Counted from the stretch's first letter, positions 47,759-58,824 are shown. The stretch: 64,000 nucleotides of DNA from Vibrio hepatarius (GCF_018860525.1 NZ_JAHKPM010000070.1:24608-88607); one strand, 5' to 3'. The notes: a model not told the origin generated them from the sequence alone. Translations and numbers: made by a program.

Positions 47759-47788
47759 TCCTCCTGAACGCTTCTTTAATTAGGAGGA
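47759..47788. promoter_or_regulatory. Candidate MalT boxes upstream of malP
   Basis: GGAGGA on the minus strand (47759-47764) and GGAGGA on the plus strand (47783-47788) agree with the GGA(T/G)GA core of MalT boxes. They lie 70-100 bp before the malP start, where MalT sites are expected in the malPQ promoter. Confidence 0.55.
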
Positions 47789-47857
47789 TGTTTCAGTTAT
47801 TGCGTTATTGCACGATATCGCTCAAATGGACTAACCCCGATAAGTGAGATTTCTCTA

Positions 47858-50311
47858 ATGAAACCGACTCAACAGAAAAATTTTGATACGGCAGCATTTA
47901 AGCAAAGTGTTGTGAATCATTTGACCTCAACTTATGCCACGACAAAAGAGAGAGCAGGCAGCCGAGCCTGGTATCTAGCGATGGGAAGAGCTCTGGCTGA
48001 ATTGACCACTCTTGATATGCTGCAGACTGAGCAAGATAGCAAAATCAATAATGCTAAAAGTGTTAACTATTTATCTCTTGAGTTTTTGATTGGTCGGTTA
48101 ACGGGTAATAATTTAATTAGCCTTGGTCTTTACGAGCAAATTAGTATCGCTATGACTGAATTGGGCCAGAGTTTAACTGATCTACTGGAAGAGGAACGTG
48201 ACCCATCATTGGGTAATGGTGGCTTGGGGCGTTTAGCTGCTTGCTTCATGGACTCTCTTGCAGCTCAGGAATTTCCGGCGGTTGGGTATGGTCTTCATTA
48301 CGAATACGGTCTATTTAAACAATCTTTTAAAGATGGGCATCAGCAGGAAGTGCCTGATGCCTGGCGATGTATAGAAGGTTATCCGTGGGAAATTGCTCGT
48401 CCTGAACTTGCTCAAGAGATTGGTTTTTATGGCCATGTTGAAGTTTATCGAGAAGGTGGTAAAGAGAATCGACGTTGGGTTCCGAGTATGTCGGTAAAAG
48501 CTATGCCATGGGACTTACCTATTGTGGGTTATCAATCAGACACGGTCTACCCTTTACGTTTGTGGGAATGTAGGGCAATAGCGCCATTCTCACTAGCAAG
48601 CTTTAACAATGGTGATTATTTTGAAGCCCAGCATGCCTTAATTGATGCTGGCAACATTACAAAAATCTTGTACCCAAACGACAACCATGAGAAAGGAAAA
48701 ACACTGCGTCTTATGCAGCAATATTTCCACTCTGCTGCTTCGGTAAGAGATATTCTACGTCGTCATGAGGAAGCGGGGAATACTCTAAAATCCTTACCAA
48801 AATATGAAACTATTCAGTTAAACGATACCCATCCTACGATCGCTATTCCAGAGCTGATGCGTATTTTAATCGATGAGAAGGGCTTGGGCTGGGATGAAGC
48901 TTGGGCTATAAGCTCACAGACATTTGCTTATACCAACCATACTTTGCTTCCTGAAGCATTAGAAACTTGGAGTGAGTCATTAATTCAGCGTTTGTTGCCA
49001 CGACATATGGAAATCATATATCACATTAACCATCTCTTTTTACAAGAGGTACGCAATAAATGGCCAGGTGACGTCGTGAAGCAGCAAAAACTATCAATCA
49101 TTGAAGAAGGCTTTCATCGCATGGTGAGAATGGCCAATTTAAGTGTGATTGGTTCTTATGCGGTCAATGGTGTTGCGGCCCTTCATTCTGAGTTGGTCAA
49201 ACGTGATTTGTTTCCTGAATTTGATGAACTGTATCCTTCTAAGCTACAGAATGTCACCAATGGTATTACTCCACGTCGATGGCTAAAGTTTTGTAACCAG
49301 GGTTTGTCTGAACTTATCTCTAGAAAAATAGGCCACGACTGGCCTGCGAATTTAGAGCAACTTGAGAAAATCGCTCAGTATGCGAATGATGATCAGTTCC
49401 AGAAAGAGTTTATGGCGGTAAAGAGACAGAACAAACAACGACTTGCCAATTGGGTGAAAGATAATATAGGAATAGAATTAGATACAAATGCTATTTTTGA
49501 TGTACAAATTAAACGCTTGCATGAATATAAGCGCCAGCATCTCAACATGTTACATATTTTGTCGCTATACCACCGCTTACGGCATGATCCTGATTTTGTC
49601 ATGGTTCCACGTGTCGTCTTCTTTGCTGCTAAAGCGGCACCGGGATACCATTTAGCAAAAGATATTATCTATGCAGTCAATAAAATAGCTGACAAGATCA
49701 ATCATGATCCGCGAATCGGTAATAAACTCAAAATTGTGTTTGTTCCAGACTATCGTGTGAGTATGGCTGAAATCATTATTCCAGCCGCTGATGTTTCTGA
49801 GCAAATATCAACAGCAGGTAAAGAAGCATCCGGTACCGGAAATATGAAAATGGCGCTTAATGGCGCATTGACTATAGGGACTATGGATGGGGCGAATGTC
49901 GAAATTCGAGAAGAAGTGGGCGATGATAATATTTACATCTTCGGCCTTGAGGTCGATGAGGTTGAATCGATACTTGCCCAAGGCTATAACCCATTCGATT
50001 ATTATCATGCTGATCCTTTGCTCAAAGCTTCTTTAGATCTTTTGCTCGGTGATGAATTTACGCCCGGTGAGCCAGAGAAATTACGCGCTATTTATGACAG
50101 TTTGTTAGATGGTGGTGACCCGTATTTGTGTCTTGCTGATTTTGCTTCGTATGTTCAGGCGCATGAGGATATGGATAGACAGTATCGTGATGAATCTGGC
50201 TGGGCCAAAAAAGCGATACTCAATACAGCGTTAGTTGGAAAATTTAGCTCTGATCGTTCCATCCGGGACTATGTCAATAATATTTGGCAACTAGAAGCGG
50301 TAAAACGATAG
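47858..50311 (+). CDS. malP: Maltodextrin/glycogen phosphorylase MalP
   Basis: An 817-residue GT35 phosphorylase. It shows RDPSLGNGGLGRLAACFMDS (about residue 108), NDTHPTIAIPELMR, and the PLP-lysine segment EASGTGNMKMALNGALTIGT (about residue 645), with DGANVEI after it. It releases glucose-1-phosphate from maltodextrins or glycogen. It heads malPQ, with CRP and MalT site matches upstream. No strong ribosome site is seen at the ATG (AAGTGAGA). Confidence 0.96.
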   Translation: MKPTQQKNFDTAAFKQSVVNHLTSTYATTKERAGSRAWYLAMGRALAELTTLDMLQTEQDSKINNAKSVNYLSLEFLIGRLTGNNLISLGLYEQISIAMTELGQSLTDLLEEERDPSLGNGGLGRLAACFMDSLAAQEFPAVGYGLHYEYGLFKQSFKDGHQQEVPDAWRCIEGYPWEIARPELAQEIGFYGHVEVYREGGKENRRWVPSMSVKAMPWDLPIVGYQSDTVYPLRLWECRAIAPFSLASFNNGDYFEAQHALIDAGNITKILYPNDNHEKGKTLRLMQQYFHSAASVRDILRRHEEAGNTLKSLPKYETIQLNDTHPTIAIPELMRILIDEKGLGWDEAWAISSQTFAYTNHTLLPEALETWSESLIQRLLPRHMEIIYHINHLFLQEVRNKWPGDVVKQQKLSIIEEGFHRMVRMANLSVIGSYAVNGVAALHSELVKRDLFPEFDELYPSKLQNVTNGITPRRWLKFCNQGLSELISRKIGHDWPANLEQLEKIAQYANDDQFQKEFMAVKRQNKQRLANWVKDNIGIELDTNAIFDVQIKRLHEYKRQHLNMLHILSLYHRLRHDPDFVMVPRVVFFAAKAAPGYHLAKDIIYAVNKIADKINHDPRIGNKLKIVFVPDYRVSMAEIIIPAADVSEQISTAGKEASGTGNMKMALNGALTIGTMDGANVEIREEVGDDNIYIFGLEVDEVESILAQGYNPFDYYHADPLLKASLDLLLGDEFTPGEPEKLRAIYDSLLDGGDPYLCLADFASYVQAHEDMDRQYRDESGWAKKAILNTALVGKFSSDRSIRDYVNNIWQLEAVKR

Positions 50312-50322
50312 CTTTATCAACG

Positions 50323-50348
50323 AAGCCAAGAATAACATCTCTTGGCTT
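50323..50348 (+). terminator. Intercistronic hairpin between malP and malQ
   Basis: AAGCCAAGA (50323-50331) and TCTTGGCTT (50340-50348) form a 9-bp stem with an 8-nt loop just after malP. The T-tract is poor (TGCTCATT), so it may stabilise the malP message or attenuate malQ rather than fully terminate. Confidence 0.45.
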
Positions 50349-50403
50349 TGCTCATTAATCACAACTCAACATATGGAAGGTAGAAACTCCTTCGGAGATT
50401 GCG

Positions 50404-52581
50404 ATGATACAAAAAAAAATTTTAAACCAAGTCGCTGAAATGGCCAATATTTCTAGTAGTTATATAAGCGCTTGGGGAGAAGAGACACACGTTGAAGAGC
50501 AAACTATTCGAGATTTACTGACATCTTTAGGTTACGACACTTTCAATGATGAAAGGCTACTGAAATCAGCACAAAAGAAACACAAGCAAGACGTTTTAAA
50601 CCCAGTATTGGTTGTGCATGATGGCAACCCTATTCATGTGGCAATGAACTTAGGGGTAAGTGCTCGTGAAAGTGAATTCAGTTGGCGTTTAGATACGGAA
50701 CAAGGGCAAGTATTAGAAGGGTACCTACAATCACAAATTGTTCGCGATGAGAGAAGTACAGGTGGGCCTTTAGTTTTTGAATTACCCAATGATCTTGAGT
50801 GGGGATATCACAAGCTCACGATGACCCGTAAGCGTCGAAAATCACCTTATACAATGACATTAATTGTTACCCCTAAATCTTGCTTTAAACAACAAGAAAT
50901 CGAAAGCGGCAAAAAGATGTGGGGTCCGAGTGTACAACTATATACGCTTCGTACACAGCATAATTGGGGAATGGGTGATTTTGGGGACTTAAAACAGTTG
51001 GTTTCAGATATCGCATCACGAGGAGGTGATTTTGTTGGATTAAACCCTGTCCATGCCTTATTTCCTGCCAATCCAGAGGGGGCAAGCCCATACAGCCCAT
51101 CGTCCCGACGTTGGTTAAATATTATGTACATTGATGTGAGCTCTGTTGCCGAATTTTCTTTGTCCGTGGAGGCTCAGCAGAAAGTTGGCAGTGCAGAGTT
51201 TCAGCAGCGCCTGCAGAAAGTGCGTGAATCTCATTGGGTTAACTATACGGAAGTGGCTGAGCTTAAATTGAGTGTGTTACCGCTACTTTATCGTGAATTT
51301 AAAACTCGCCATCTTAATAAATGCACCGAACGAGCTGAAGCCTTTCTGGCTTTTGTTGAAGAAGGTGGTGATAGTTTGTTGCACCAAGCGACTTTTGATG
51401 CATTGCATGCAGCTTTACATGCTCAAGATGCCAATATTTGGGGATGGCCAGCTTTTCCTCAAGAACTGGGTTGCTTTGATAGTGTGGCCGTTGACAAATT
51501 TATGGCTGAAAATTTAGACCAAGTTCATTTGTATATGTATCTACAGTGGGTTGCAGATATACAAATCCATGAAGCTCAGACACTGGCAGAAGAAAAAGGG
51601 ATGTTAGTTGGACTGTATCGTGATTTAGCCGTTGGTGTTGCTGACTCTGGTGCTGAAACTTGGGCTGATAATGGAAACTTGGTTATGGATGTCAGTATTG
51701 GTGCGCCACCTGATGTATTGGGACCTTTGGGGCAAAATTGGGGATTACCCCCACTTAATCCTCAAATGTTACAAGCAACTGGATATGAAGCCTTCATCAA
51801 GCTGTTACGGGCTAACATGAAGCATTGTGGTGCATTACGTATCGACCATGTTCTTGGGCTTTTACGTTTGTGGTGGATCCCAAGAAATAAAAAGGCGACT
51901 CAGGGGGCATATCTCTATTATCCGGTTGAGGATATGTTATCAATTCTAGCACTAGAGTCGCACCGACATAAATGCAGTGTGATTGGTGAAGACCTTGGTA
52001 CTGTACCTGATGAGATCGTGGGGCTGTTGAGTGATGCAGGTGTGCACTCTTATAAGGTCTTTTTCTTTGAAACATCAAAAGAAGATGGAGGGTACCTTTC
52101 ACCACAGCATTATACTCAGCAGTCGATGGCAGCATTGTGTACACATGATATGCCTACGCTTCGTGGTTTTTGGCATTGTGATGATCTTAAAATGGGTCAA
52201 GAGTTGGGCTTATACCCAGATGAAGAGCAGCTAAAAGGGTTATTTACTGATCGATTGGAGAGTAAACAAGGGATTCTTGATTCCGTGTCATGGCACGGGT
52301 TCTTACCCGATGGGGTTGGGGGTGATGCCCAATATGTCCCGATGGACTCTTATTTGGCTGAAGGGCTTCAGCAGCATGTTGCATCTGGTTCTTCAGCACT
52401 ACTTAGTGTCCAACTTGAAGATTGGTTAGAGATGGATAAGCCCGTTAACATTCCCGGGACCATCGATGAATACCCTAACTGGCGGCGCAAGCTCTCTATG
52501 AATCTTGATGAGATTTTTGCCAAAGAAAAGGTGAACCGTATTGCTAGCAAGTTAACTAAAGCACGGGCGAAAGCAAGCTAA
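50404..52581 (+). CDS. malQ: 4-alpha-glucanotransferase (amylomaltase) MalQ
   Basis: A 725-residue GH77 enzyme. An N-terminal extension (about 1-150) precedes the catalytic barrel with SPYSPSSRRWLNIMYID, the nucleophile-region LRIDHVLGLLRLWWIP, the general-acid segment VIGEDLGTVPDEI and THDMPTLRGFW. It transfers glucan segments between maltodextrins, giving longer chains for MalP. It follows malP after 92 bp and is probably co-transcribed. Confidence 0.96.
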   Translation: MIQKKILNQVAEMANISSSYISAWGEETHVEEQTIRDLLTSLGYDTFNDERLLKSAQKKHKQDVLNPVLVVHDGNPIHVAMNLGVSARESEFSWRLDTEQGQVLEGYLQSQIVRDERSTGGPLVFELPNDLEWGYHKLTMTRKRRKSPYTMTLIVTPKSCFKQQEIESGKKMWGPSVQLYTLRTQHNWGMGDFGDLKQLVSDIASRGGDFVGLNPVHALFPANPEGASPYSPSSRRWLNIMYIDVSSVAEFSLSVEAQQKVGSAEFQQRLQKVRESHWVNYTEVAELKLSVLPLLYREFKTRHLNKCTERAEAFLAFVEEGGDSLLHQATFDALHAALHAQDANIWGWPAFPQELGCFDSVAVDKFMAENLDQVHLYMYLQWVADIQIHEAQTLAEEKGMLVGLYRDLAVGVADSGAETWADNGNLVMDVSIGAPPDVLGPLGQNWGLPPLNPQMLQATGYEAFIKLLRANMKHCGALRIDHVLGLLRLWWIPRNKKATQGAYLYYPVEDMLSILALESHRHKCSVIGEDLGTVPDEIVGLLSDAGVHSYKVFFFETSKEDGGYLSPQHYTQQSMAALCTHDMPTLRGFWHCDDLKMGQELGLYPDEEQLKGLFTDRLESKQGILDSVSWHGFLPDGVGGDAQYVPMDSYLAEGLQQHVASGSSALLSVQLEDWLEMDKPVNIPGTIDEYPNWRRKLSMNLDEIFAKEKVNRIASKLTKARAKAS

Positions 52582-52649
52582 CTGATAGTTCAGTGAGGGC
52601 ATTATCAAACATAGGATATAAGTGTTCTTCACACTTTTCATTGTATAAG

Positions 52650-52672
52650 AAGCCCGCATTTTGAACGGGCTT
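52650..52672 (+). terminator. Possible terminator after malQ
   Basis: AAGCCCG (52650-52656) and CGGGCTT (52666-52672) form a 7-bp GC-rich stem with a 9-nt loop about 70 bp after the malQ stop. The following T residues are few. Confidence 0.5.
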
Positions 52673-52802
52673 ACATGTATTAAACGAGATATTGTTTACT
52701 TTTCGCTTTGAGCTCACATTCACCATATAGTGCTCTTTGCAGTAGTTAGCTAAATTTAAAAATGAGTTAATGCTCAGAAAGTTAGGCTAGGGAGAGAATT
52801 AC

Positions 52803-54983
52803 TTGAAAACGGCAATAAGAGATAAAAATAGTATAATGTACAACCAGCTCTCAAGGGCATCTTGCTCTGAGCCATTTTCATTTCTAGGACCATTTCTAGC
52901 ACCAAAGCAGGGGGACTTGAGAGTTTGGATGCCGGGTGCGGATAAGGTAGAAGTAATTCTAGATGGGGAAACCCGTCTAGCATTGGAGCGCGAGGGCTCA
53001 TCGGGCTTTATTTTGCGTCACGCGCGAGATTTAAGCAAAACGTATTATCAACTTGCGGTAAGTTGGCCAGACTCTGAGCAAATTCTTGATGATCCATATC
53101 AATATCATGCCATTTACGCTGATTTTGAGGATTTGCATACTCCAAACAAAATGTATCACCATATGGGGGCCCAATTTGTTACTTTACAGCGTGCAGGTAA
53201 GTCTATCCATGGTGTACGTTTTCTCGTGTATGCACCTAATGCGTCGGCATGCAGCCTAGTTGGAGAGTTTAACCAATGGGATGGGCGCCGCACGCCAATG
53301 CAAAAGTTAGATTACGGTATTTGGGGAATATTTATCCCGAATTTGGCAGAGGGTGCCCACTATAAATTTGAACTAAAAGGCCCTAATGGAGAAGGTTTAC
53401 CACACAAAGCAGATCCCTGGGGAACGTATGCAGAGCAGTATCCGTCGTTTGCTTCATTGACATACGATCATAGCCGATATAAATGGCAAGACTCACAGTG
53501 GCAAAACCGCCCTATCACTCAAAAAACAAAACAGGCCTTATCCTTTTATGAAGTGCACATAGGTTCTTGGCGACGAAATGACAAAGGCGATTTTCTTACC
53601 TATCGCGAGCTCGCTGAGCAACTTATACCCTACTTGAAAGATATGGGATACAGCCATGTAGAACTGATGCCTGTGTCTGAACATCCATTTTATGGCTCTT
53701 GGGGCTATCAGCCGGTTGGGTTGTTTGCACCGACCAGTAGGTTTGGTTCGCCGGATGACTTTAAATATTTTGTCGATCAGTGTCACTTGGCAGGCATAGG
53801 TGTCGTGATTGATTGGGTTCCGGCGCATTTTCCATCTGACGAGCATGGTTTAGCTAATTTTGATGGTACACCATTATTCCACGATCCGGATCCTCGTCGC
53901 GGTTGGCATCCAGATTGGAACTCTTACATTTATGATTTAGGTAGAGAACATGTACGCCGCTTTCTAGTTTCTAATGCTTTATATTGGTTTGAACAGTTTC
54001 ATGTTGATGGAATACGGGTCGATGCGGTGGCATCCATGCTGTATCTGGATTATTCACGCAGTCATGATCAATGGATTCCAAATGTCGATGGAGGAAATGA
54101 AAACTATGATGCAATTGCTACCTTGAAATGGATGAATGAACAAGTCTATCAATATTTTCCCAATGCAATGACTATTGCAGAGGAGTCGACGGCCTTTCCA
54201 AATGTTTCTACCCCAACATTTATGGGGGGGCTGGGTTTTGGATTTAAGTGGAATATGGGCTGGATGCACGATTCCTTATCGTACATCAAAGAGCAGCCTG
54301 TTCATCGAAAATATCACCATGACACTATCACTTTTCCAATGGTCTACGCGCATAGTGAGAACTATGTTTTACCGCTATCGCATGATGAAGTCGTGTATGG
54401 CAAGGGCGCTATCCATAGCAAAATGCCAGGAGATGAATGGCAGCAAACCGCCAATCTTAGAGCTTATTTAGGTTATATGTATGCGCAGCCCGGTAAAAAG
54501 CTCAATTTTATGGGAGCGGAAATTGGCCAAACCGCAGAGTGGAACCATGAAGAACAATTACAATGGTTTTTGCTTGATTTTGAGCGCCATCAGGGAGTGC
54601 AGTCATTAACCCGCGACCTCAATAAACTGTATGCATCACAGCTTGCTTTGTATCAGCTTGATTGTGAACCGCGTGGTTTTGAATGGCGTCTTCAAGATGC
54701 AGCTCAAGCCTCAATTTTGGCCTATGAGCGCTTAAGTGATAAGGGGGAGCGCATCTTAGTTATTAGCAATTTTACCCCTGTTTCGCACGATAGCTTTCGT
54801 CTTGGGGTTCCCTTTGCTGGTGAATATCAATTGTTGCTCAATACGGATGATACCCATTATGCTGGCAGTGGTTATGCGATTAACCATTCTATAGTGACAG
54901 ATTTCGTTGAAAGTGAAAGCCAGCCTCAATCTCTTCTGATGCGTATTCCACCATTGGCAACGGTATTCTACAAGCTAATATAG
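52803..54983 (+). CDS. glgB: 1,4-alpha-glucan branching enzyme GlgB
   Basis: A 726-residue GH13 enzyme with an N-terminal N1 module, a CBM48 domain (about 125-215, [20 protein letters not shown]), a barrel with the nucleophile Asp in [14 protein letters not shown] and the acid Glu in [12 protein letters not shown], and [11 protein letters not shown]. It forms alpha-1,6 branches in glycogen. The start is probably TTG at 52803: GGGAGAG lies about eight bases upstream, while the first ATG (52836) has no ribosome site. With malPQ it gives a glycogen/maltodextrin region. Confidence 0.94.
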   Translation: MKTAIRDKNSIMYNQLSRASCSEPFSFLGPFLAPKQGDLRVWMPGADKVEVILDGETRLALEREGSSGFILRHARDLSKTYYQLAVSWPDSEQILDDPYQYHAIYADFEDLHTPNKMYHHMGAQFVTLQRAGKSIHGVRFLVYAPNASACSLVGEFNQWDGRRTPMQKLDYGIWGIFIPNLAEGAHYKFELKGPNGEGLPHKADPWGTYAEQYPSFASLTYDHSRYKWQDSQWQNRPITQKTKQALSFYEVHIGSWRRNDKGDFLTYRELAEQLIPYLKDMGYSHVELMPVSEHPFYGSWGYQPVGLFAPTSRFGSPDDFKYFVDQCHLAGIGVVIDWVPAHFPSDEHGLANFDGTPLFHDPDPRRGWHPDWNSYIYDLGREHVRRFLVSNALYWFEQFHVDGIRVDAVASMLYLDYSRSHDQWIPNVDGGNENYDAIATLKWMNEQVYQYFPNAMTIAEESTAFPNVSTPTFMGGLGFGFKWNMGWMHDSLSYIKEQPVHRKYHHDTITFPMVYAHSENYVLPLSHDEVVYGKGAIHSKMPGDEWQQTANLRAYLGYMYAQPGKKLNFMGAEIGQTAEWNHEEQLQWFLLDFERHQGVQSLTRDLNKLYASQLALYQLDCEPRGFEWRLQDAAQASILAYERLSDKGERILVISNFTPVSHDSFRLGVPFAGEYQLLLNTDDTHYAGSGYAINHSIVTDFVESESQPQSLLMRIPPLATVFYKLI

Positions 54984-55004
54984 CCCCCCTTTTATGTAGA
55001 AAAG

Positions 55005-55039
55005 TAAACGCCTACTAACTTAATGCTAGTGGGCGTTTA
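55005..55039. terminator. Bidirectional hairpin terminator
   Basis: TAAACGCCTACTA (55005-55017) and TAGTGGGCGTTTA (55027-55039) pair over 13 bp with one G-T pair and a 9-nt loop, between convergent glgB and the symporter gene. Confidence 0.7.
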
Positions 55040-55100
55040 GTATCAGAGGTGATTCAGTATATTCTAGGTAGTACGCTATACCAGATGGTCATCCATTTCT

Positions 55101-56375
55101 TTAGTTCGTAAGCTGACTAGGTTTATGCTCTTCAATTGAATGCTTTTTACTCCAGCGATCGACGACCATAGCGCCAATTAAATCACCTTGAACGTTAACC
55201 GCTGTCCTAAATGTATCCAAAGGCCTTTCAATAATGAGAAGGATGGCGATTGCTTCAAGAGGGATCCCTGCGGCTAGAAGGACGAGCTGCATGCCAGACA
55301 TTGAACCTGACGGCATCCCAGGAGCCCCAACCGATGATACCATTGCCATGATGAAAATCATCACGATCCCACTTGTTGATAGATCAATACCAAATAATTG
55401 AGCTAAGAATACAGCGGCTACTCCTTCAAATAGAGCAGTACCGTCCATATTCATTACAGCTCCCATCGGTAATACTAGGCTGCTGGTGGAATCTGATACT
55501 CCCAATTTCTCTTTAGCGGTTTGAAGGCTAAGAGGCAGTGTGGCTGAACTTGATGAAGTGGCTAAAGCCATCGACATTGGTGCTGAAAGAGCCTTGAACA
55601 ATGGGATGGGTGATGTTCCTGTTGCCAGTTTTGCAATCAGAGGTAGTACGAACAAACTGTGAATCATTGTTAGGCCAAAGACGAGTAAGCCAAACTCGAA
55701 TAATTGGCTGAATAGGGTACTGTTTGATTCAATCGTCAATTCGAAAACAATAGCAAATACTGCAAATGGCGCTAAGCGAATAATACCTCTAACTAAAGTA
55801 GAAATACTCTGATTTATCCCTTTTACAACCTCAAAGACAGGATGAGAATTGTCTAAAGTTGCCAGTAGGGCAATTGCAATAAGAATGGAAAAGGTGACTA
55901 TGGCAAGTAAATTACTACCTGATAAGGCGGCAATCGGATTCATCAGCGCCATGGAAAGTAGTTTATTTAAAATGCTTATTCCTTGAGCGGATGAATCGTC
56001 AATCAAAGTTAAGCTATCGGCAGCAGGAGGCGCAGAGGTTAGTGGTGTCCATTCAGGCATCATAAGTGCTGCCCCTAGACCTATGCATATTGCAATAGTA
56101 GTTGTGATTAAGTAGTAAACAACGGCTACGGAACCTACTTGTTTGAGTCTGACAACGCTTCCGATATTACTAATACCTTCAATTAGGCTGAACATCACCA
56201 TGAGGCCGACAATGGCTTTTAGCAATCCCAAATAAACAAGTTTGATTAGTGAAAGTGGTTCATTTAATGCTAGCAAAGTGTGTTTTTCAAAGGGTAATAA
56301 CTGAGTTGTAGCCCAAGCAACGAGTGCAGCAATGATAATTTGGGTAGTTAATGATTGTTTTAAAAAGGCTCCCAT
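55101..56375 (-). CDS. Dicarboxylate/amino acid:cation symporter (DAACS)
   Basis: A 424-residue GltP/SstT-type carrier with eight or more membrane segments. The serine-rich hairpin is seen in MALATSSSSATLPLSLQTA (about residue 272), followed by the sodium-site motif MGAVMNMDGTALFEG, and HP2 VSSVGAPGMPSGSM. It imports dicarboxylates, glutamate or small amino acids with cations. The substrate is not clear. The 557 bp upstream (56376-56932) show no gene. Confidence 0.92.
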   Translation of the reverse strand: MGAFLKQSLTTQIIIAALVAWATTQLLPFEKHTLLALNEPLSLIKLVYLGLLKAIVGLMVMFSLIEGISNIGSVVRLKQVGSVAVVYYLITTTIAICIGLGAALMMPEWTPLTSAPPAADSLTLIDDSSAQGISILNKLLSMALMNPIAALSGSNLLAIVTFSILIAIALLATLDNSHPVFEVVKGINQSISTLVRGIIRLAPFAVFAIVFELTIESNSTLFSQLFEFGLLVFGLTMIHSLFVLPLIAKLATGTSPIPLFKALSAPMSMALATSSSSATLPLSLQTAKEKLGVSDSTSSLVLPMGAVMNMDGTALFEGVAAVFLAQLFGIDLSTSGIVMIFIMAMVSSVGAPGMPSGSMSGMQLVLLAAGIPLEAIAILLIIERPLDTFRTAVNVQGDLIGAMVVDRWSKKHSIEEHKPSQLTN

Positions 56376-56932
56376 GCCTTGTTCCTTGTATCTATTTTGA
56401 ATACCGCCTTAAATGAGGCAGGTGCGAATAAGTGACGAAGGGTAAAATAAAATACCTGAATTGGGTAGTAGACTTTGGTTACATAGCCAAAGATAAAGTT
56501 ATAAGAAATCGATAGATATTATTTTTAAAAGATTCTTTAGGGGGATTATTTTTCACCCTCAACAGTTTTTTCGTTTGGTTAGTCATAATTTTTCCCAATT
56601 TACCACCTTTAATCTCTAATACCACCCCACGCATTAGGCTTAAGAGGAAAGGCCACCCATCCTCCTGATCGTCTGGGTTTCCAATGAACTTATCATTTTA
56701 TTCAAACTTATAGATCTTAACAAAACCAACATTTTTGACGAAGAGAATAAAGCCATCTTGAAAAATGATAAATAGTTTTGATCTGGTTGATTTGTCGTCA
56801 TTTTTTAATGTTTTTATAAAATTTTATTATGAGGTTGGCTCTGTGATTGTTAGCGTTAGGGAGGGTTGTTTTCCGATGTAAAATAACTAATTTAATATGT
56901 GATTGTACGGGTATAAAAAATAAGTAGGTTAT

Positions 56933-58786
56933 ATGAAATTCAATAAATTAAGTGTATTAATCGGGGTTGCTTTGCTTCCATCATGGAGCGCAGTGGCGGA
57001 TACAATAGAGCAAACATTAATTTTTACTCCTGACAACTGTGATCCAGGGTGGTATTGCCAATATAAGTCAAACCCTAGTGAACAAGGTGGCTTAGATACA
57101 AGTCAACTCAGCAGCTATAAAATGGCATTTAAGTCTCTGCCTCAAGTGCCGGGTGTCAACGTGGGTGAATCCGTATGGAGTAATGGGGCTTTCGTCATTG
57201 CTGGTGGCAATGCCGCGGGTCAAGAAGTACAGCAATGGCCTGAATTTTCCGCAGATGTAACTTTCGATGGGGCGCCAAGTGGCGGTGGAGATGGAGGAAC
57301 GGAAGGAGGCACAGATGTTTTGCCTACTGAAAATGCCGTTATTCATCATGTTACTTTCCCTTATGATGATGCGCAGACGACAATTGATGTTTTCAACTTA
57401 AATACACCTTATGCGACAGATGTGGTCATTTCTAATTTAATTGCCGGTACTCTGTATTCTTACCTTGTTGAGAAAAAATATCCTGAAGTTCATTTCAATA
57501 AGGAGTATCTAGTTGGTTCTATTTTGTCGCAATTATTACAAGAAGCGGGGCTATCGGACTCTAGAATCAATCCTGATTATTCTGCGGAGGCCGAGAAACA
57601 AGCGATTCATGAGCCGGGATACGCGAGTCAATTGCTTGCTGTGGGGCAAGGTGGTCCATATCAAATTAATGACTACAGCAAACGTCTACCGGACGCGTCA
57701 ACACCTGGCTCTTTGGGTCTAATTAACTACGATGCGCTATACCAAGGTTTGGGCTACACCATTGATGATCAAGACAGCAGTGCGCAAAGTGAGCGGGTTG
57801 GGCCAGATTCTCTAGACGACATGTACTTTGGCCCGATCGCAGCGACTTATTTCCAATTCAATGATATTAACCGCTTAGAAGTATTAGCTGGTCAAAGTTG
57901 GTATCAGAGCCAGGAAGCGTGGAATACCTGTTTTAACACAGCACTGAAAGACGAGGGATTTACCAGCGATCCTAATGCCCTTCGTTTAACCGATTTCTTA
58001 ATCAATGTTATTTACAATGCGGGTGACTATAGTCCAGTATTTCAGAGTTACCTCGATGTTTGTGTTAGTGCCTACGGTGATGGAACTAACTTTGACTTTA
58101 CTTCAGAGTTGCCATATTTGAATGATTATGATCTTGACCCACAAGGGTACCAAGAGGTGATCTCTGACAACAATCAATATACTGAGGGAGATTCGACGTA
58201 TTTCCGTTATCCACGTCAAGTTTCCTTTTACGCAGACCAGCTGTTTGGTAAGGATTTATCCGCATCTGGTCTAAACATGACTAATACTCAGATACTAACA
58301 GTCGCTGATCTAGAACCCGTTTTTGTCAAAGTGTTTGCTCAACTATCATACAAAACCCAGCAAGAGCAATTACCAAAGCTAATTGATGAAGGCACAGCAG
58401 AGCTGGCATTTCAGCAAGCGATAGAAAACGCGGGAGTAACACTCGATACCTCTTACTCTTTGTCTGTTGAATCTCAACGTAATGCTTTATTTGATTTCCT
58501 CTACCAAGCATTTGTACAGTTAGAGTCTAGTACAGCAGATCTCGGTGCGGTTAGTGGAGAAATCACAGGTGACGATAATGGCAACGGAGGAACCACGCCC
58601 CCTGTTGATGGTGAAGAATGGAATCCATCAACAGAATACAGCGTCGAATGTACCGTGGTTACTTACAAAGGGCAGGAATATCAGAATCAGTGGTGGACGA
58701 AAGGAGATGAACCAAATCCTGCTGAAGGAGATACTTACAATACAGTGTGGCGTTTCCCAAGCGCTGCCAGTAACGATTGTCCTTAA
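56933..58786 (+). CDS. Secreted protein with C-terminal chitin-binding module
   Basis: A 617-residue exported protein. The signal peptide MKFNKLSVLIGVALLPSWSA ends near AVA-D. An N-terminal module (about 25-110) precedes a Gly/Thr linker (GGGDGGTEGGT, about residue 122), a 400-residue core I do not recognise, a second linker (DDNGNGGTTPPVDG), and a CBM5/12-type chitin-binding domain (EWNPSTEYSVECTVVTYKGQ; QNQWWTKGDEPN). The core holds GQGGPYQINDYSKRL, faintly like lysozyme-type domains, and paired cysteines. Probably secreted to bind or act on chitin. AGTAGGT lies before ATG. A strong terminator follows. Confidence 0.82.
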   Translation: MKFNKLSVLIGVALLPSWSAVADTIEQTLIFTPDNCDPGWYCQYKSNPSEQGGLDTSQLSSYKMAFKSLPQVPGVNVGESVWSNGAFVIAGGNAAGQEVQQWPEFSADVTFDGAPSGGGDGGTEGGTDVLPTENAVIHHVTFPYDDAQTTIDVFNLNTPYATDVVISNLIAGTLYSYLVEKKYPEVHFNKEYLVGSILSQLLQEAGLSDSRINPDYSAEAEKQAIHEPGYASQLLAVGQGGPYQINDYSKRLPDASTPGSLGLINYDALYQGLGYTIDDQDSSAQSERVGPDSLDDMYFGPIAATYFQFNDINRLEVLAGQSWYQSQEAWNTCFNTALKDEGFTSDPNALRLTDFLINVIYNAGDYSPVFQSYLDVCVSAYGDGTNFDFTSELPYLNDYDLDPQGYQEVISDNNQYTEGDSTYFRYPRQVSFYADQLFGKDLSASGLNMTNTQILTVADLEPVFVKVFAQLSYKTQQEQLPKLIDEGTAELAFQQAIENAGVTLDTSYSLSVESQRNALFDFLYQAFVQLESSTADLGAVSGEITGDDNGNGGTTPPVDGEEWNPSTEYSVECTVVTYKGQEYQNQWWTKGDEPNPAEGDTYNTVWRFPSAASNDCP

Positions 58787-58824
58787 ATGACATACTAAAG
58801 TAGCTTTTGAGCTATCTGACATTG

